DNA from: Lachnospiraceae bacterium FE2018
GTDB lineage: Bacteria; Bacillota; Clostridia; Lachnospirales; Lachnospiraceae
Direction of reading: 5' to 3'
DNA length: 64,000 nt
Assembly: GCA_000702845.1 (NCBI GenBank)
Contig: JNKK01000009.1
Span: forward strand, 1-64,000
Shown piece by piece: positions 26,274 through 35,591 of this stretch (positions within the stretch are counted from its first letter, which is position 1; each line of letters begins with the position of its first letter). The notes below the pieces were generated by a model. The model saw only the letters and a program-made list of their open reading frames with translations. It had not been told where the DNA came from and did no database searches. A program made the translations under genes and the position numbers.

Positions 26274-26463
26274 AGTACTTCTCTCATTCAAACTCACCGC
26301 CTTAAGAGACGGGGGATTGTTCCGCTGCGTTCATTTCCCCGGACAGAGAAACACCCCGGTAGGGGAGCTACCGAGGCATTTCGAGGGGAGTATAAATAAT
26401 TAATAAGGGGTTATTAATTGTAAAAAAAATTTTTTTGAAGGGTAAATTCTTTTTACAAAGACG
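26274..26463 (-). promoter_or_regulatory. structured leader of the rRNA methyltransferase gene
   Basis: A leader of about 185 nt with no gene. It contains a 9-bp stem (CCTCGGTAG with CTACCGGGG, about 26342-26375) followed by GTGTTTCTC. Nearer the gene is a hairpin CCGTC-TCTTAA-GGCGG. The last part resembles the right ends of some IS200/IS605-type elements, which would make it an IS relic. A regulatory attenuator is the other option. Not resolved. Confidence 0.4.
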
Positions 26464-26492
26464 ATTATATAACAGCCTACATAAAAAATCAA
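26464..26492 (-). promoter_or_regulatory. promoter of the rRNA methyltransferase gene
   Basis: TTGATT (26487-26492) and TATAAT (26464-26469) with a 17-bp spacer on the minus strand. Confidence 0.7.
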
Positions 26493-26546
26493 CAAAAAAT
26501 TAAAACAATTTGGTCTCTTTTCAGCCAATCATGACGGTCGTTATTT

Positions 26547-26575
26547 TTGACACACCCTTTCGTTCTGTGTATAAT
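26547..26575 (+). promoter_or_regulatory. consensus promoter of the ABC-F gene
   Basis: TTGACA (26547-26552), a 17-bp spacer and TATAAT (26570-26575): a perfect vegetative sigma-factor promoter. The leader before the gene is about 75 nt and contains TGTAC-cacaat-GTACA. Confidence 0.85.
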
Positions 26576-26656
26576 GCTTCAGGGAATGTACCACAATGTA
26601 CATGAAAATCTCACGTTATCCGCATTGAATTGCGATCATTCAGGAGTTATATTATT

Positions 26657-28564
26657 ATGCTGCTAGCCTGTCAACAGATTTCAAAAACATATTTTGCGGA
26701 ACCTGTATTAAAGGATGTTTCCTTCCATCTGGAAGCAAACGAGAAAACAGCCTTAACCGGTATCAACGGATCCGGTAAATCAACACTGCTGAAGATTCTT
26801 GCCGGACGGGAATCATATGACAGCGGCAGTCTGATTCTGCCGAAGGACTGCCGGATCGGTTATCTCCCGCAGATCCCGGAGATCGAAGGAAATGAAACCA
26901 TCTATGAAGTGCTTGCAGGCGCCAAAAAACATATTTTTGAGATGGAAGCTTCTCTGCGCTCCATGGAGGAAGAAATGCATCATCTGACAGGCAGTTCTCT
27001 GGATACACTGATGCAATCTTATACCAATCTGACGCACCGCTATGAACAGGCTGACGGTTATGCGGCGAGAAGCGCCATTGAAGGCGTTTTCCGGGGACTT
27101 GGTTTTGCAGATCAGGACCGGAACCGTCCGGTATCTTCTCTCTCCGGCGGACAGAAAACCCGCGTCGCGCTGGGAAGAATCCTTCTTGAGGAGACGGATC
27201 TGCTTCTGCTGGACGAGCCCACAAACCATCTGGACATGAATTCCATTGAATGGCTTGAATCGTACCTTTCATCTTACCGCAATGCTGTTCTGATTGTTTC
27301 ACATGACCGCTATTTTCTGGATCGTGTTGTGACAAAAGTTGTAGAACTGGAGCACGGCACAGCGCTTTCCTTTTCCGGAAATTATACACAGTACAGTGAG
27401 AAAAAAGCAGAGGTCCGCAAAGCCGTTCTTCGTGCCTGGGAAAAGCAGCAGGATGAAATACGGCATCAGGAAGCTGTCATCAAGAAACTGAAACAGTTCA
27501 ACCGGGAAAAAAGTATTAAACGGGCAGAAAGCCGCGAAAAAGCTCTCTCCCGTATCGATCGCATTGAAAAGCCTGCTGATGAACATTCCGAAATGCATCT
27601 GCAGCTTCAGCCTCGGACCGAAAGCGGAAAAGATGTGCTTCAAATTGAGGATCTCTCAAAGGCATTCGGAAACAATCTGCTTTTCCGTGATCAGAATATT
27701 TCCATCAGCCGGGGCGAACGTGTTGCCATCATCGGACGAAACGGAACGGGAAAGACAACGCTCCTGAAGATGATTTGCGGTCTGGAGCCGCCTTCTTCCG
27801 GCAGCTGCACCCTTGGTACCAATGTTCAGGTCGGTTATTTTGATCAGGAACATCAGCTGCTTCATCCGGAAAAAACAATATTCGACGAGATTGCAGATCA
27901 GTATCCCACACTGACTGCGACAGAAATCCGCAATGTTCTTGCGGCGTTTCTCTTCACCGGAGACGATGTATTTGGTCTTGTCGGAAACCTCAGCGGCGGT
28001 GAACAGGGACGTGTGGCACTCGCAAAGCTCATGCTCTCAGGTGCAAATTTTCTGCTGCTGGATGAGCCCACAAATCATCTGGACGCGATCTCCCGTGAAA
28101 TTCTGGAAGATGCACTGCGTCATTACACCGGAACCATCCTCTGCGTGAGCCACGACCGGTATTTTGTCAATCGCATAGCCACCAGAATACTTGATCTGGA
28201 AAACAGAAATTTTGTAAATTATATCGGTAACTATGATTATTATCTGGAGAAGCATGATGAATTGCGTGCGCAGATGGCAGCTTCCGCTGCCGGTGAAACA
28301 TCTTCTGCCATTTCAGAATCAAAGCTTGCACGGGCCGAACAGAAACAGCGGCAGACAGAAGAACGCCGGCGCAAAAACCAGCTTGCTTCTGTAGAATCGC
28401 GCATTGCTGCGCTTGAAGCGCGCAATGAAGAAATTGACGCGCAGTTTGCCCTTCCGGAAACAGGCACCGATCTCCCGCTTTGTCAGAAACTCTCGGCTGA
28501 ACAGGCTGAAATCAGCGAAGAGCTGGCTGCTCTCTATGAGCAGTGGGAATCGCTGGCGGAGTAA
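26657..28564 (+). CDS. ABC-F family ATPase
   Basis: 635 residues from the ATG at 26657, with AGGAG 10 nt upstream. Two ABC domains: the first has GINGSGKST, LSGGQKTRVALG and LLLDEPTNHLD; the second has GRNGTGKTT, LSGGEQGRVALAKLM and LLLDEPTNHLD. The charged linker between them (about 240-320) and the C-terminal coiled coil (about 555-600) are ABC-F features. There are no membrane segments. Such proteins bind ribosomes and relieve stalling or, in some cases, protect against antibiotics. The Uup/YdiF-like layout suggests the housekeeping type. It is a single gene with its own strong promoter. Confidence 0.93.
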   Translation: MLLACQQISKTYFAEPVLKDVSFHLEANEKTALTGINGSGKSTLLKILAGRESYDSGSLILPKDCRIGYLPQIPEIEGNETIYEVLAGAKKHIFEMEASLRSMEEEMHHLTGSSLDTLMQSYTNLTHRYEQADGYAARSAIEGVFRGLGFADQDRNRPVSSLSGGQKTRVALGRILLEETDLLLLDEPTNHLDMNSIEWLESYLSSYRNAVLIVSHDRYFLDRVVTKVVELEHGTALSFSGNYTQYSEKKAEVRKAVLRAWEKQQDEIRHQEAVIKKLKQFNREKSIKRAESREKALSRIDRIEKPADEHSEMHLQLQPRTESGKDVLQIEDLSKAFGNNLLFRDQNISISRGERVAIIGRNGTGKTTLLKMICGLEPPSSGSCTLGTNVQVGYFDQEHQLLHPEKTIFDEIADQYPTLTATEIRNVLAAFLFTGDDVFGLVGNLSGGEQGRVALAKLMLSGANFLLLDEPTNHLDAISREILEDALRHYTGTILCVSHDRYFVNRIATRILDLENRNFVNYIGNYDYYLEKHDELRAQMAASAAGETSSAISESKLARAEQKQRQTEERRRKNQLASVESRIAALEARNEEIDAQFALPETGTDLPLCQKLSAEQAEISEELAALYEQWESLAE

Positions 28565-28575
28565 TTTGTATAGAT

Positions 28576-28616
28576 AAAAACCCCGGATCTCCTGGCACAG
28601 AAGATCCGGGGTTTTT
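28576..28616. terminator. bidirectional terminator
   Basis: AAAAACCCCGGATCT and AGATCCGGGGTTTTT arms with an 11-nt loop, between the convergent ABC-F gene and the decarboxylase operon. Confidence 0.92.
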
Positions 28617-28648
28617 AATGGTTGTAGTTGTCTGTATTGACAATTCCG

Positions 28649-30067
28649 TCATACAGGATAGGATTTTGTCTCTGCGTCTCCCTTTGTCGCATCGATTCCG
28701 GTATTCTGTGCATCGCGATACTTGAAGAAATCCATGGCTACCTGCGGGAACAGTGCGTAACTGAGTACGTCCTCGTCCTGCTGCATATACGGCGCAATTT
28801 CCTTGCGGAGTGTATCCAGCTCCGGTGCAATATCATCTGCAAAGCGATGGGTGATCGGCTGCTCGCCGGTTTCTTCCACAACGCGGTCCTGCAGGGCTTT
28901 GTCAACCGGATTGGTTGTCTGTCCATAGCGGCCAAGCAGAATATCCTTTGTTTCTTTTGTGATCATCTTATAGCGCTCGCCAAAGATAACGTTGAAGACT
29001 GCCTGTGTTCCGACGATCTGTGAAGACGGTGTGACAAGCGGCGGATCTCCCAGATCTTTACGGACGCGCGGAACCTCTTCAAGCACTTCGTAGAACTTAT
29101 CTTCCGCATGCTGCTCTGCCAGCTGGCTGGTCAGGTTGGACAGCATTCCGCCCGGCACCTGATACAGAAGTGTCTTGATGTTGACGCCCATGTTCTTCGG
29201 ATTCAGAAGACCATTCTCCAGGCACTCGTCTCTGTACGGACGGAAATAGTCGGCGATCTCTGCCAGCTTTTTCTGATCCAGTCCGGTATCATAAGGTGTT
29301 CCCTTAAACGCCTCAACCATAACCTCAGTTGCGGGCTGTGATGTACCCAGTGCAAACGGAGACATTGCGCAGTCGATAATATCCACGCCCGCCTCAACTG
29401 CTTTCATGTAAGTCATGGAAGCCTCACCGGAAGTGTAATGTGTATGCAGATCGATCGGAAGATCTGTGACTTCTTTCAGAGCCGTAACCAGTTCTGTCGC
29501 AGCTGTCGGCACAAGAAGACCTGCCATATCCTTGATACAGATGGAGTCCGCGCCCATCTCCTCGATTGCTTTTGCCTTGCTGGTCCAGTAATCCAGTGTA
29601 TAGGCATCGCCCAGTGTATAAGAAAGTGCGATCTGGGCATGTGCCCCTTCTTTATTTGCTGCCTTTACGCATGTCTCCAGATTGCGGAGATCGTTCAGAC
29701 AGTCAAAAATACGAATAATATCAATTCCGTTGGAAACGGATTTCTGTACAAAGTATTCTACTACATCATCTGCATACGGTCTGTAACCAAGGATATTCTG
29801 TCCGCGGAACAGCATCTGCAGTTTTGTGTTTTTGAATCCATCGCGCAGCTTGCGGAGTCTCTCCCACGGATCCTCATGCAGGAACCGCAGGCAGGAATCA
29901 AATGTCGCACCGCCCCAGCACTCTACTGCGTGATAGCCAATCTGATCCATTTTATCAATAATCGGGAGCATTACTTCGGTCGGCATACGCGTCGCGATCA
30001 GCGACTGATGCGCATCACGAAGGATCGTCTCCATGATTTTTACAGGCTTTTTTGTCTGTTCAGCCAT
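28649..30067 (-). CDS. oadA: oxaloacetate/pyruvate carboxyltransferase subunit (OadA/5S type)
   Basis: 472 residues. A TIM-barrel carboxyltransferase with TILRDAHQSLIATRMP at the start, CIKDMAGLL (lysine that is carboxylated and binds metal) and DLHTHYTSGEA (metal ligands). A conserved PYC/OadA domain follows (GGMLSNLTSQL). The C-terminal biotin domain found in many OadA proteins is absent and is supplied by the separate carrier at 31281-31670. It transfers CO2 between oxaloacetate and biotin. It is last gene of the operon. Confidence 0.94.
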   Translation of the reverse strand: MAEQTKKPVKIMETILRDAHQSLIATRMPTEVMLPIIDKMDQIGYHAVECWGGATFDSCLRFLHEDPWERLRKLRDGFKNTKLQMLFRGQNILGYRPYADDVVEYFVQKSVSNGIDIIRIFDCLNDLRNLETCVKAANKEGAHAQIALSYTLGDAYTLDYWTSKAKAIEEMGADSICIKDMAGLLVPTAATELVTALKEVTDLPIDLHTHYTSGEASMTYMKAVEAGVDIIDCAMSPFALGTSQPATEVMVEAFKGTPYDTGLDQKKLAEIADYFRPYRDECLENGLLNPKNMGVNIKTLLYQVPGGMLSNLTSQLAEQHAEDKFYEVLEEVPRVRKDLGDPPLVTPSSQIVGTQAVFNVIFGERYKMITKETKDILLGRYGQTTNPVDKALQDRVVEETGEQPITHRFADDIAPELDTLRKEIAPYMQQDEDVLSYALFPQVAMDFFKYRDAQNTGIDATKGDAETKSYPV

Positions 30068-30106
30068 TCTATACCTCCTGTATATCCAGTTGTTCTCAAT
30101 CCTTCA

Positions 30107-31264
30107 TCATACTCCAAAGATTGCCATAAACGTACCGGCTGCAACTGCCGTGCCGATAACGCCGGCGACGTTCGGTCCCATCGCGTGCATCAGCAGGAAA
30201 TTCGTCGGATCTGCTTCTGCGCCAACCTTCTGTGAAACGCGGGCAGCCATCGGAACAGCCGACACACCTGCAGAACCAATCAGCGGATTGATTCTTCCGT
30301 GTGTCAGTTTACACAACAGCTTGCCCAGAAGGACACCTCCCGTCGTACCAAACATAAACGCAAGCAGACCAAGTGCGACAATCTTCAGTGTTGTGACATT
30401 CAGAAATGCCTCTGCACTGGTGGTCGCGCCGACAGATGTGCCGAGCAGGATAACGACGATATACATCATCGCATTCGATGCTGTCTCTGTCAGCTGGTGT
30501 ACAACGCCGCTTTCACGGAACAGGTTGCCGAGCATCAGCATACCAACCAGCGGAGCAGTCGACGGAAGCAGCAGACATACAACGATGGAAATCACGATCG
30601 GGAAGAGTATCTTCTCGAGTTTTGATACCGGACGAAGCTGCTCCATCTTGATCTTGCGCTCTTCTTCAGTCGTAAAGAGCTTCATGATCGGCGGCTGGAT
30701 GATCGGAACGAGTGACATATAGGAATATGCCGCCACGGCGATCGGACCCATCAGAGACGTCTGACCCAGTTTACCACAAAGGAAAATGGAAGTCGGACCA
30801 TCCGCACCACCGATAATGGAAATAGCTGCTGCTGCTTTTCCGTTAAATCCGAAGAGGATTGCCAGGAAGTATGCAACATAAATACCGAGCTGTGCTGCAG
30901 CGCCCATGATAAAGCTGATCGGATTTGCGATCAGCGGACCAAAGTCCGTCATGGCGCCGACACCCATGAAGATCAGGGATGGCAGCAGGCTCCACTCATC
31001 GAGTGTAAAGAAATAATGTAATAATCCGCCTGCATGCTCGATTCCAGCCGAATCGACATACGGTTCTGCCATAATATCCGGATAGATATTGACCAGAAGC
31101 ATGCCGAAAGCAATCGGAACCAGAAGCAGCGGCTCAAACCCGTGCTTGATCGCCAGATAGAGGAAAACGAGTGCGACAACAATCATCAGATAATTGCCGA
31201 CTTTCAGATTCATAAATGCGGTCTGATCAAGCAGGTTCCCCAGCGTCTGTGTAATACCTGACAT
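30107..31264 (-). CDS. oadB: sodium-pumping decarboxylase beta subunit
   Basis: 385 residues and about nine to eleven membrane helices. IIGGADGPTSIF holds the conserved Asp needed for sodium transport and carboxybiotin decarboxylation. SAGVSAVPMAARVS and DPTNFLLMHAMGPNVAGVIG near the end are also typical. It exports sodium using the energy of biotin decarboxylation. Confidence 0.96.
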   Translation of the reverse strand: MSGITQTLGNLLDQTAFMNLKVGNYLMIVVALVFLYLAIKHGFEPLLLVPIAFGMLLVNIYPDIMAEPYVDSAGIEHAGGLLHYFFTLDEWSLLPSLIFMGVGAMTDFGPLIANPISFIMGAAAQLGIYVAYFLAILFGFNGKAAAAISIIGGADGPTSIFLCGKLGQTSLMGPIAVAAYSYMSLVPIIQPPIMKLFTTEEERKIKMEQLRPVSKLEKILFPIVISIVVCLLLPSTAPLVGMLMLGNLFRESGVVHQLTETASNAMMYIVVILLGTSVGATTSAEAFLNVTTLKIVALGLLAFMFGTTGGVLLGKLLCKLTHGRINPLIGSAGVSAVPMAARVSQKVGAEADPTNFLLMHAMGPNVAGVIGTAVAAGTFMAIFGV

Positions 31265-31280
31265 GTCTACCTCCAGAGAA

Positions 31281-31670
31281 TCAATTCATGGTTGCGAGAA
31301 CATCACCTGACTCAACTGCATCGCCGACAGAGACATTGACAGACGCAATGGTTCCGCCCTGCGGCGCAACGACCGGAATCTCCATCTTCATTGCCTCGAG
31401 TGTGAGTACGGTATCACCGGAAGCGACTTCTGTACCGGCCGGTGCATCAATCTTAAGTACCTTGCCCGGAACAGATGCAGATATCTCTACACCGCCCGCG
31501 GAAGCTGCCGCCGGAGCTGCTGCCGGTGCCGCTGCCGGTGCTGCCGCCGGAGCTGCTGCCGGTGCTGCTGCCGGTACTGCTGCCGGCATTGCTGCAGGAG
31601 CGCCTGCTGCTCCTTCTTCAACTGTTACATCATAAACTTTTCCATTTACTGTAATTCTGTATGTTTTCAT
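31281..31670 (-). CDS. biotin carrier protein of the decarboxylase
   Basis: 129 residues. An N-terminal segment (MKTYRITVNGKVYDVTVEE) and a flexible Ala/Pro linker made of repeated AAAP units (about 24-57) precede a biotinyl domain with the EAMKM biotinylation site (about residue 95). It is equivalent to the 1.3S subunit of transcarboxylase or MmdC. It carries CO2 between the carboxyltransferases and the membrane pump. The repetitive GCC-rich linker DNA could vary in length. Confidence 0.95.
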   Translation of the reverse strand: MKTYRITVNGKVYDVTVEEGAAGAPAAMPAAVPAAAPAAAPAAAPAAAPAAAPAAASAGGVEISASVPGKVLKIDAPAGTEVASGDTVLTLEAMKMEIPVVAPQGGTIASVNVSVGDAVESGDVLATMN

Positions 31671-31681
31671 GGATGCTCCTC

Positions 31682-32488
31682 CTAAGCTCTTTTCCAGTTT
31701 CTGCCGGTCGCACGTCTCCTGATTGAACGTACATAGTATCCTTCTGCCGAAGGCATATCTGCCTCAGCTGCTGCAATTGCCGCAGCAATGACTGCTGCAA
31801 TCTCATCTTCTTCATCTGCTGTCTGTGCAGATGCTGCCGCCGCATTCATGGCTTTCCTCTTTGCCAGACGGCCGGCTGCTGCCGCATTTGCCATACTAAT
31901 CTGATTGTCATCGGCTTCTGCAGCTTTCTTCTTCCGCGCTTCCGGACTCACAAATTTAAACAGTGAGATCACGAATGCAAGGAAAAACAGAACTACGAAA
32001 ACGACCAGCAGACCTGTAATCGTATTCTGACCCGCCTGTGCCATACGTGTGCTCAGCGGATAATCCACGTTCATGACAAAATTCATCGGGGTGTAAGAAC
32101 GTGTTCCCTCATCATAGTCAAAATATACAATTGTCTCGACGTCGTATTTTTCAAATGTGACATTCGATGTGGCTGCAACCTGATCACCGCTGTCATCGAT
32201 CTCTACCGGACCGGCTTCTTTAAACGCGCCGATTTCCTCCCGGTTATCCCGGATAGCATCCACCAGTACTTCATAAAATCCGCCCTGTTCACGCACCTGA
32301 TCAAGCGTGGCATCGTCGTAATTAAAAATCTCCCCCAGGAAACTTTCGACGTTCGCCTGATAAGCCGCTTTCTCTTCGTCTGTCATCGGCTTTACAGCAG
32401 CGAATGCAGACAATGCAGTGCCGGCCAGCAGCAGCAGACTTATCAGCAGAGCCGCCAGGACGGTTCCTGTTCTTTTTCTGCTATTCAT
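31682..32488 (-). CDS. OadG-type gamma subunit with extracellular domain
   Basis: 268 residues. Signal-like N-terminus (about 8-31), an extracellular domain of about 125 residues, a single membrane helix (about 158-180, TGLLVVFVVLFFLAFVISLF) and a charged cytosolic tail rich in Ala. Normal OadG proteins are about 80 residues. Here the OadG part is the helix and tail (FVSPEARKKK), fused to an extra N-terminal domain. It should anchor the complex in the membrane; the role of the outer domain is unknown. Confidence 0.8.
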   Translation of the reverse strand: MNSRKRTGTVLAALLISLLLLAGTALSAFAAVKPMTDEEKAAYQANVESFLGEIFNYDDATLDQVREQGGFYEVLVDAIRDNREEIGAFKEAGPVEIDDSGDQVAATSNVTFEKYDVETIVYFDYDEGTRSYTPMNFVMNVDYPLSTRMAQAGQNTITGLLVVFVVLFFLAFVISLFKFVSPEARKKKAAEADDNQISMANAAAAGRLAKRKAMNAAAASAQTADEEDEIAAVIAAAIAAAEADMPSAEGYYVRSIRRRATGRNWKRA

Positions 32489-32502
32489 AGCGCCTCCTTA
32501 CC

Positions 32503-33939
32503 TTAGACTGTTCCGTGCTTTTTATCCGGACGGAACTCACGCTTTGTAAAGAGCATCTCGATTGCACCAATCAGATATTTTCTTGTTTCTTCCGGTGCAA
32601 TGACTGTATCTACATATCCTCTTGCCGCAGCGGCCTCAACACTGTTCTGCAGCGCGTCATAAGCCTTCGTCTGCTCGGCAATCACATCGCCGCCTTTTCC
32701 GTCATACATGATCTTTGCAGCAGACGCCGCATCCATCATGCCGCACTTCGCGTCAGTCCATGCATATACAAGATCTGCGCCCAGCGAACGGCTGTTCATA
32801 ATAAGGCCGGCGCTGCCGAAAGCCTCGCCTGTTATGACATTAATCTTCGGTGTCGTCGCGCTTGTAAATGCGTAAGCCAGCTCTGCAGCTGCCTTTGCGA
32901 TATGTGTCTCTGTGCACTGCGTTGCCTTAAAATGATTTACGTTTGTCAGAGTGACAACCGGGATTCCGAATGCATCACAGAACTTCACGAAGGAAGCCGC
33001 CTTGCGTGCGCCGCGCGCACTGATCTCACCGTCAAAAGATTCCGCGACAGAACCTTCTGCATCGTAAAGAGATGTACGGTTTGCAACTGCACCAATCGTA
33101 TTTCCGCCCAGACGGAACAACGCAGTGACCATATCCCTGCCATAATCCGGCTTCACCTCGAAATAAACACCACTGTCTGCCAGACGCGGCAGAAGAAGTG
33201 CCGGATCAGCCATGCATGCGGCAGCATCGGGAACGATGCGGTTCAGATTATCTGCGAATGAATCGTCATAAGCGTCATCCTCATTATTAGCCGGAAGTAC
33301 GGAAACAAGTGCCCGCATCTGTGCCAGAATATCCGCCTCAGTGCCGGCAAAATCAACCATTCCGGCCTCGCTGCTCTGGAATGCGGCTGAGTCAGTATCA
33401 TTCTTGCCTGCGTAGTTTTCCGGAATAGCATTTGGTGAATTGACAAAGAGCTTTGCCTGATCTGCTTCCATAAAAACAAAATCAGAGAGCGCAGGAACAA
33501 TTGCCATTCCGCCGCCGCAGGAACCGAAAATACCGGTCACCATCGGAACAACGCCGGATGCATTGCTCATAGCCATATAGATGCCGCCGAAAGCCTGAAG
33601 TGCATCGGAGGCTTCTTCCAGACGCATACCCGCACTGTCGACAAGGCCAAGTACCGGAGCACCCATTTTGACTGCCATATCAATCAGACGGACAATCTTC
33701 TTCGCGTGCATCTCACCAATTGTACCCTTCATCACAGAGAAATCCTGGCTGTAAACATACACCAGACTTTCATTGATTAGTCCATATCCCGTGATGACTC
33801 CGTCCGATGGCTGTTTTTTATCAGACAGATTGAAATCTGTGCTGCGCGCCGTAACAGCCGCACCGATTTCAACAAAACTGCCCGGATCCAGCAGCGCTTC
33901 AATTCTCGCTGCAGCCGGACTTCCCACCATGCTGCTCAT
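32503..33939 (-). CDS. acyl-CoA carboxyltransferase subunit (MmdA/12S type)
   Basis: 478 residues from the ATG at 33937-33939, with GGAGG upstream; the ORF is open 30 codons more but without a good RBS. Two crotonase-like halves are seen (MVTGIFGSCGGGMAIVPALS and ITGEAFGSAGLIMNSRSLGA), as in methylmalonyl-CoA, glutaconyl-CoA or propionyl-CoA carboxyltransferases. It moves CO2 between an acyl-CoA and biotin. It is slightly short and diverged from classic MmdA (about 510), so the acyl-CoA is not certain. First gene of the five-gene operon. Confidence 0.88.
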   Translation of the reverse strand: MSSMVGSPAAARIEALLDPGSFVEIGAAVTARSTDFNLSDKKQPSDGVITGYGLINESLVYVYSQDFSVMKGTIGEMHAKKIVRLIDMAVKMGAPVLGLVDSAGMRLEEASDALQAFGGIYMAMSNASGVVPMVTGIFGSCGGGMAIVPALSDFVFMEADQAKLFVNSPNAIPENYAGKNDTDSAAFQSSEAGMVDFAGTEADILAQMRALVSVLPANNEDDAYDDSFADNLNRIVPDAAACMADPALLLPRLADSGVYFEVKPDYGRDMVTALFRLGGNTIGAVANRTSLYDAEGSVAESFDGEISARGARKAASFVKFCDAFGIPVVTLTNVNHFKATQCTETHIAKAAAELAYAFTSATTPKINVITGEAFGSAGLIMNSRSLGADLVYAWTDAKCGMMDAASAAKIMYDGKGGDVIAEQTKAYDALQNSVEAAAARGYVDTVIAPEETRKYLIGAIEMLFTKREFRPDKKHGTV

Positions 33940-34117
33940 TCTCTTACCTCCATAAATGATATTACTGTTGCCATTTAATGACAAATTTTTCACCAATACT
34001 ATTCTAACTGTTTCGTAATTACATTTCAACTATTTTTGTATTTTTTCAAATACAATGTGCTGTGACTCGGGAATTGTTCTCAGCTTTTCAGATCCAGGAC
34101 AGCGGTTTCCGTCCCGT

Positions 34118-34768
34118 TTATACTTCCACACGGATCTGTTCCGCTTTCGAAACATCTTCTCCGGCCGCGAGCTCTGCCTCTGCTTCCGCGCGGAAATCTT
34201 CTTTCTCTACAGCAGAAAGTTCTGGAAGATCCGCACTGGAACTGATTCCGAAATTGCGCAGAAACTGATCCGTTGTTCCGAACAAAATCGGCTTTCCGGG
34301 GGCATCGAGACGTCCCACCTCCCGCACAAGATCATACTCAACCAGTTTATTGACTGCATGATCTGATTTAACGCCTCTGATCCGCTCGATTTCCGCTTTT
34401 GTCACCGGCTGTTTGTAGGCGATGATTGATAAAGTCTCCATCACGACTTCTGTAAGATGCGGCTTCGGCGGATGACTGGCGATCTGGATCAGCGTATCAA
34501 AATACTGCTGCTTTGTACAAAGCTGCCACGTGTTTTCCAGTTCCAGCAGCATAATTCCGGATTCCGACGATTCATACCGCAGCTGCATCTGCTGCAGAAT
34601 CTTTTTAGTCGAAGCGGATGTGCAGCCTGTCACCGACGCCAGCCTGTCCAGCGAAACAGGATCTCCCGCAGAAAACAGAATGGCTTCGATCGCTCCTTCT
34701 TCTGTCCAGCCTTCCGGACGATCCGGCATGTCATTCACTGACTGTTCTCTCTTTTCTTCCATGCTCAT
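34118..34768 (-). CDS. scpB: segregation and condensation protein B
   Basis: 216 residues with two winged-helix domains (AIEAILFSAGDPVSLDRLA; ETLSIIAYKQPVTKAEIERI). It forms the Smc-ScpAB condensin with ScpA. The start overlaps the scpA stop (ATGA), giving translational coupling. A second ATG two codons later is also possible. Confidence 0.96.
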   Translation of the reverse strand: MSMEEKREQSVNDMPDRPEGWTEEGAIEAILFSAGDPVSLDRLASVTGCTSASTKKILQQMQLRYESSESGIMLLELENTWQLCTKQQYFDTLIQIASHPPKPHLTEVVMETLSIIAYKQPVTKAEIERIRGVKSDHAVNKLVEYDLVREVGRLDAPGKPILFGTTDQFLRNFGISSSADLPELSAVEKEDFRAEAEAELAAGEDVSKAEQIRVEV

Positions 34769-35589
34769 ATATCCTCAGATGCCGTATCCGGCTCATTATT
34801 GCGATTCGTTCCGTCAGAATCGATTTCCTTCCCATCCGCCTCTGCATCATCCACGGCATTAATCTCGATCTCGCCAAACAATTCATTCTGTGATATCCGG
34901 ATCTGTCCTGTCTTCATCAGCTCCAGCACCGCAAGAAATGTCATAATCGTCTGCATCTTGCTGTTCTGTGCTTCGAGGAGTCCGCGGAATGTCATGTGCC
35001 GCTTTTTCCGGGCCGCCCTTTTTACAAAATCAATCTTCTCAGGCAGCGTCACGTCTTCTTTTTCAATCTGACCAAACCTGCTTCTGATCGGGTCAATCTT
35101 ATTTTCCTGCCGTTTGAGAACAAACCGGAATATTTCTTCGAGCTTCTGCATCGTGACGCCTGCCAGCAGTTCTTCTGTGTCCACAGGCGGACGCCATGCA
35201 AGAACTTCTTTTGGAAAACGCTGTCCGCTGGTGACCCGATTTCCTGCTTCATCCATATAAACGCGCAGTTTCTCGGCCATATAACGATACTGCTTATGTT
35301 CCAGAAGCGCACGGACAAGTTCCTCTCTGGGATCTTCCTCTTCGCCTTCTTCGTTGATCTCTCTGGGAAGCAGCATACGGCATTTGATATCAATCAGCGT
35401 GGCTGCCATCACCATAAACTCGCTGGTGATGTTCATATCCTCATGATCCATGGCCTGCACATATTCCAGATACTGATCTGTAATCTGGGAAATCGGTATG
35501 TCGTAGATATCGATTTTATTCTTATCAATCAGGTGCAGAAGCAGATCCAGCGGTCCTTCAAATTTTTCCAGTTTTACATCAATCGCCAT
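34765..35589 (-). CDS. scpA: segregation and condensation protein A
   Basis: 274 residues. The N-terminal kleisin part starts FEGPLDLLLHLIDKNKIDIY, and a C-terminal winged helix ends near EIEINAVDD. It bridges Smc heads in chromosome condensation. It starts 2 bp after the phosphoesterase stop. Confidence 0.96.
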   Translation of the reverse strand: MAIDVKLEKFEGPLDLLLHLIDKNKIDIYDIPISQITDQYLEYVQAMDHEDMNITSEFMVMAATLIDIKCRMLLPREINEEGEEEDPREELVRALLEHKQYRYMAEKLRVYMDEAGNRVTSGQRFPKEVLAWRPPVDTEELLAGVTMQKLEEIFRFVLKRQENKIDPIRSRFGQIEKEDVTLPEKIDFVKRAARKKRHMTFRGLLEAQNSKMQTIMTFLAVLELMKTGQIRISQNELFGEIEINAVDDAEADGKEIDSDGTNRNNEPDTASEDI

Positions 35590-35591
35590 TT

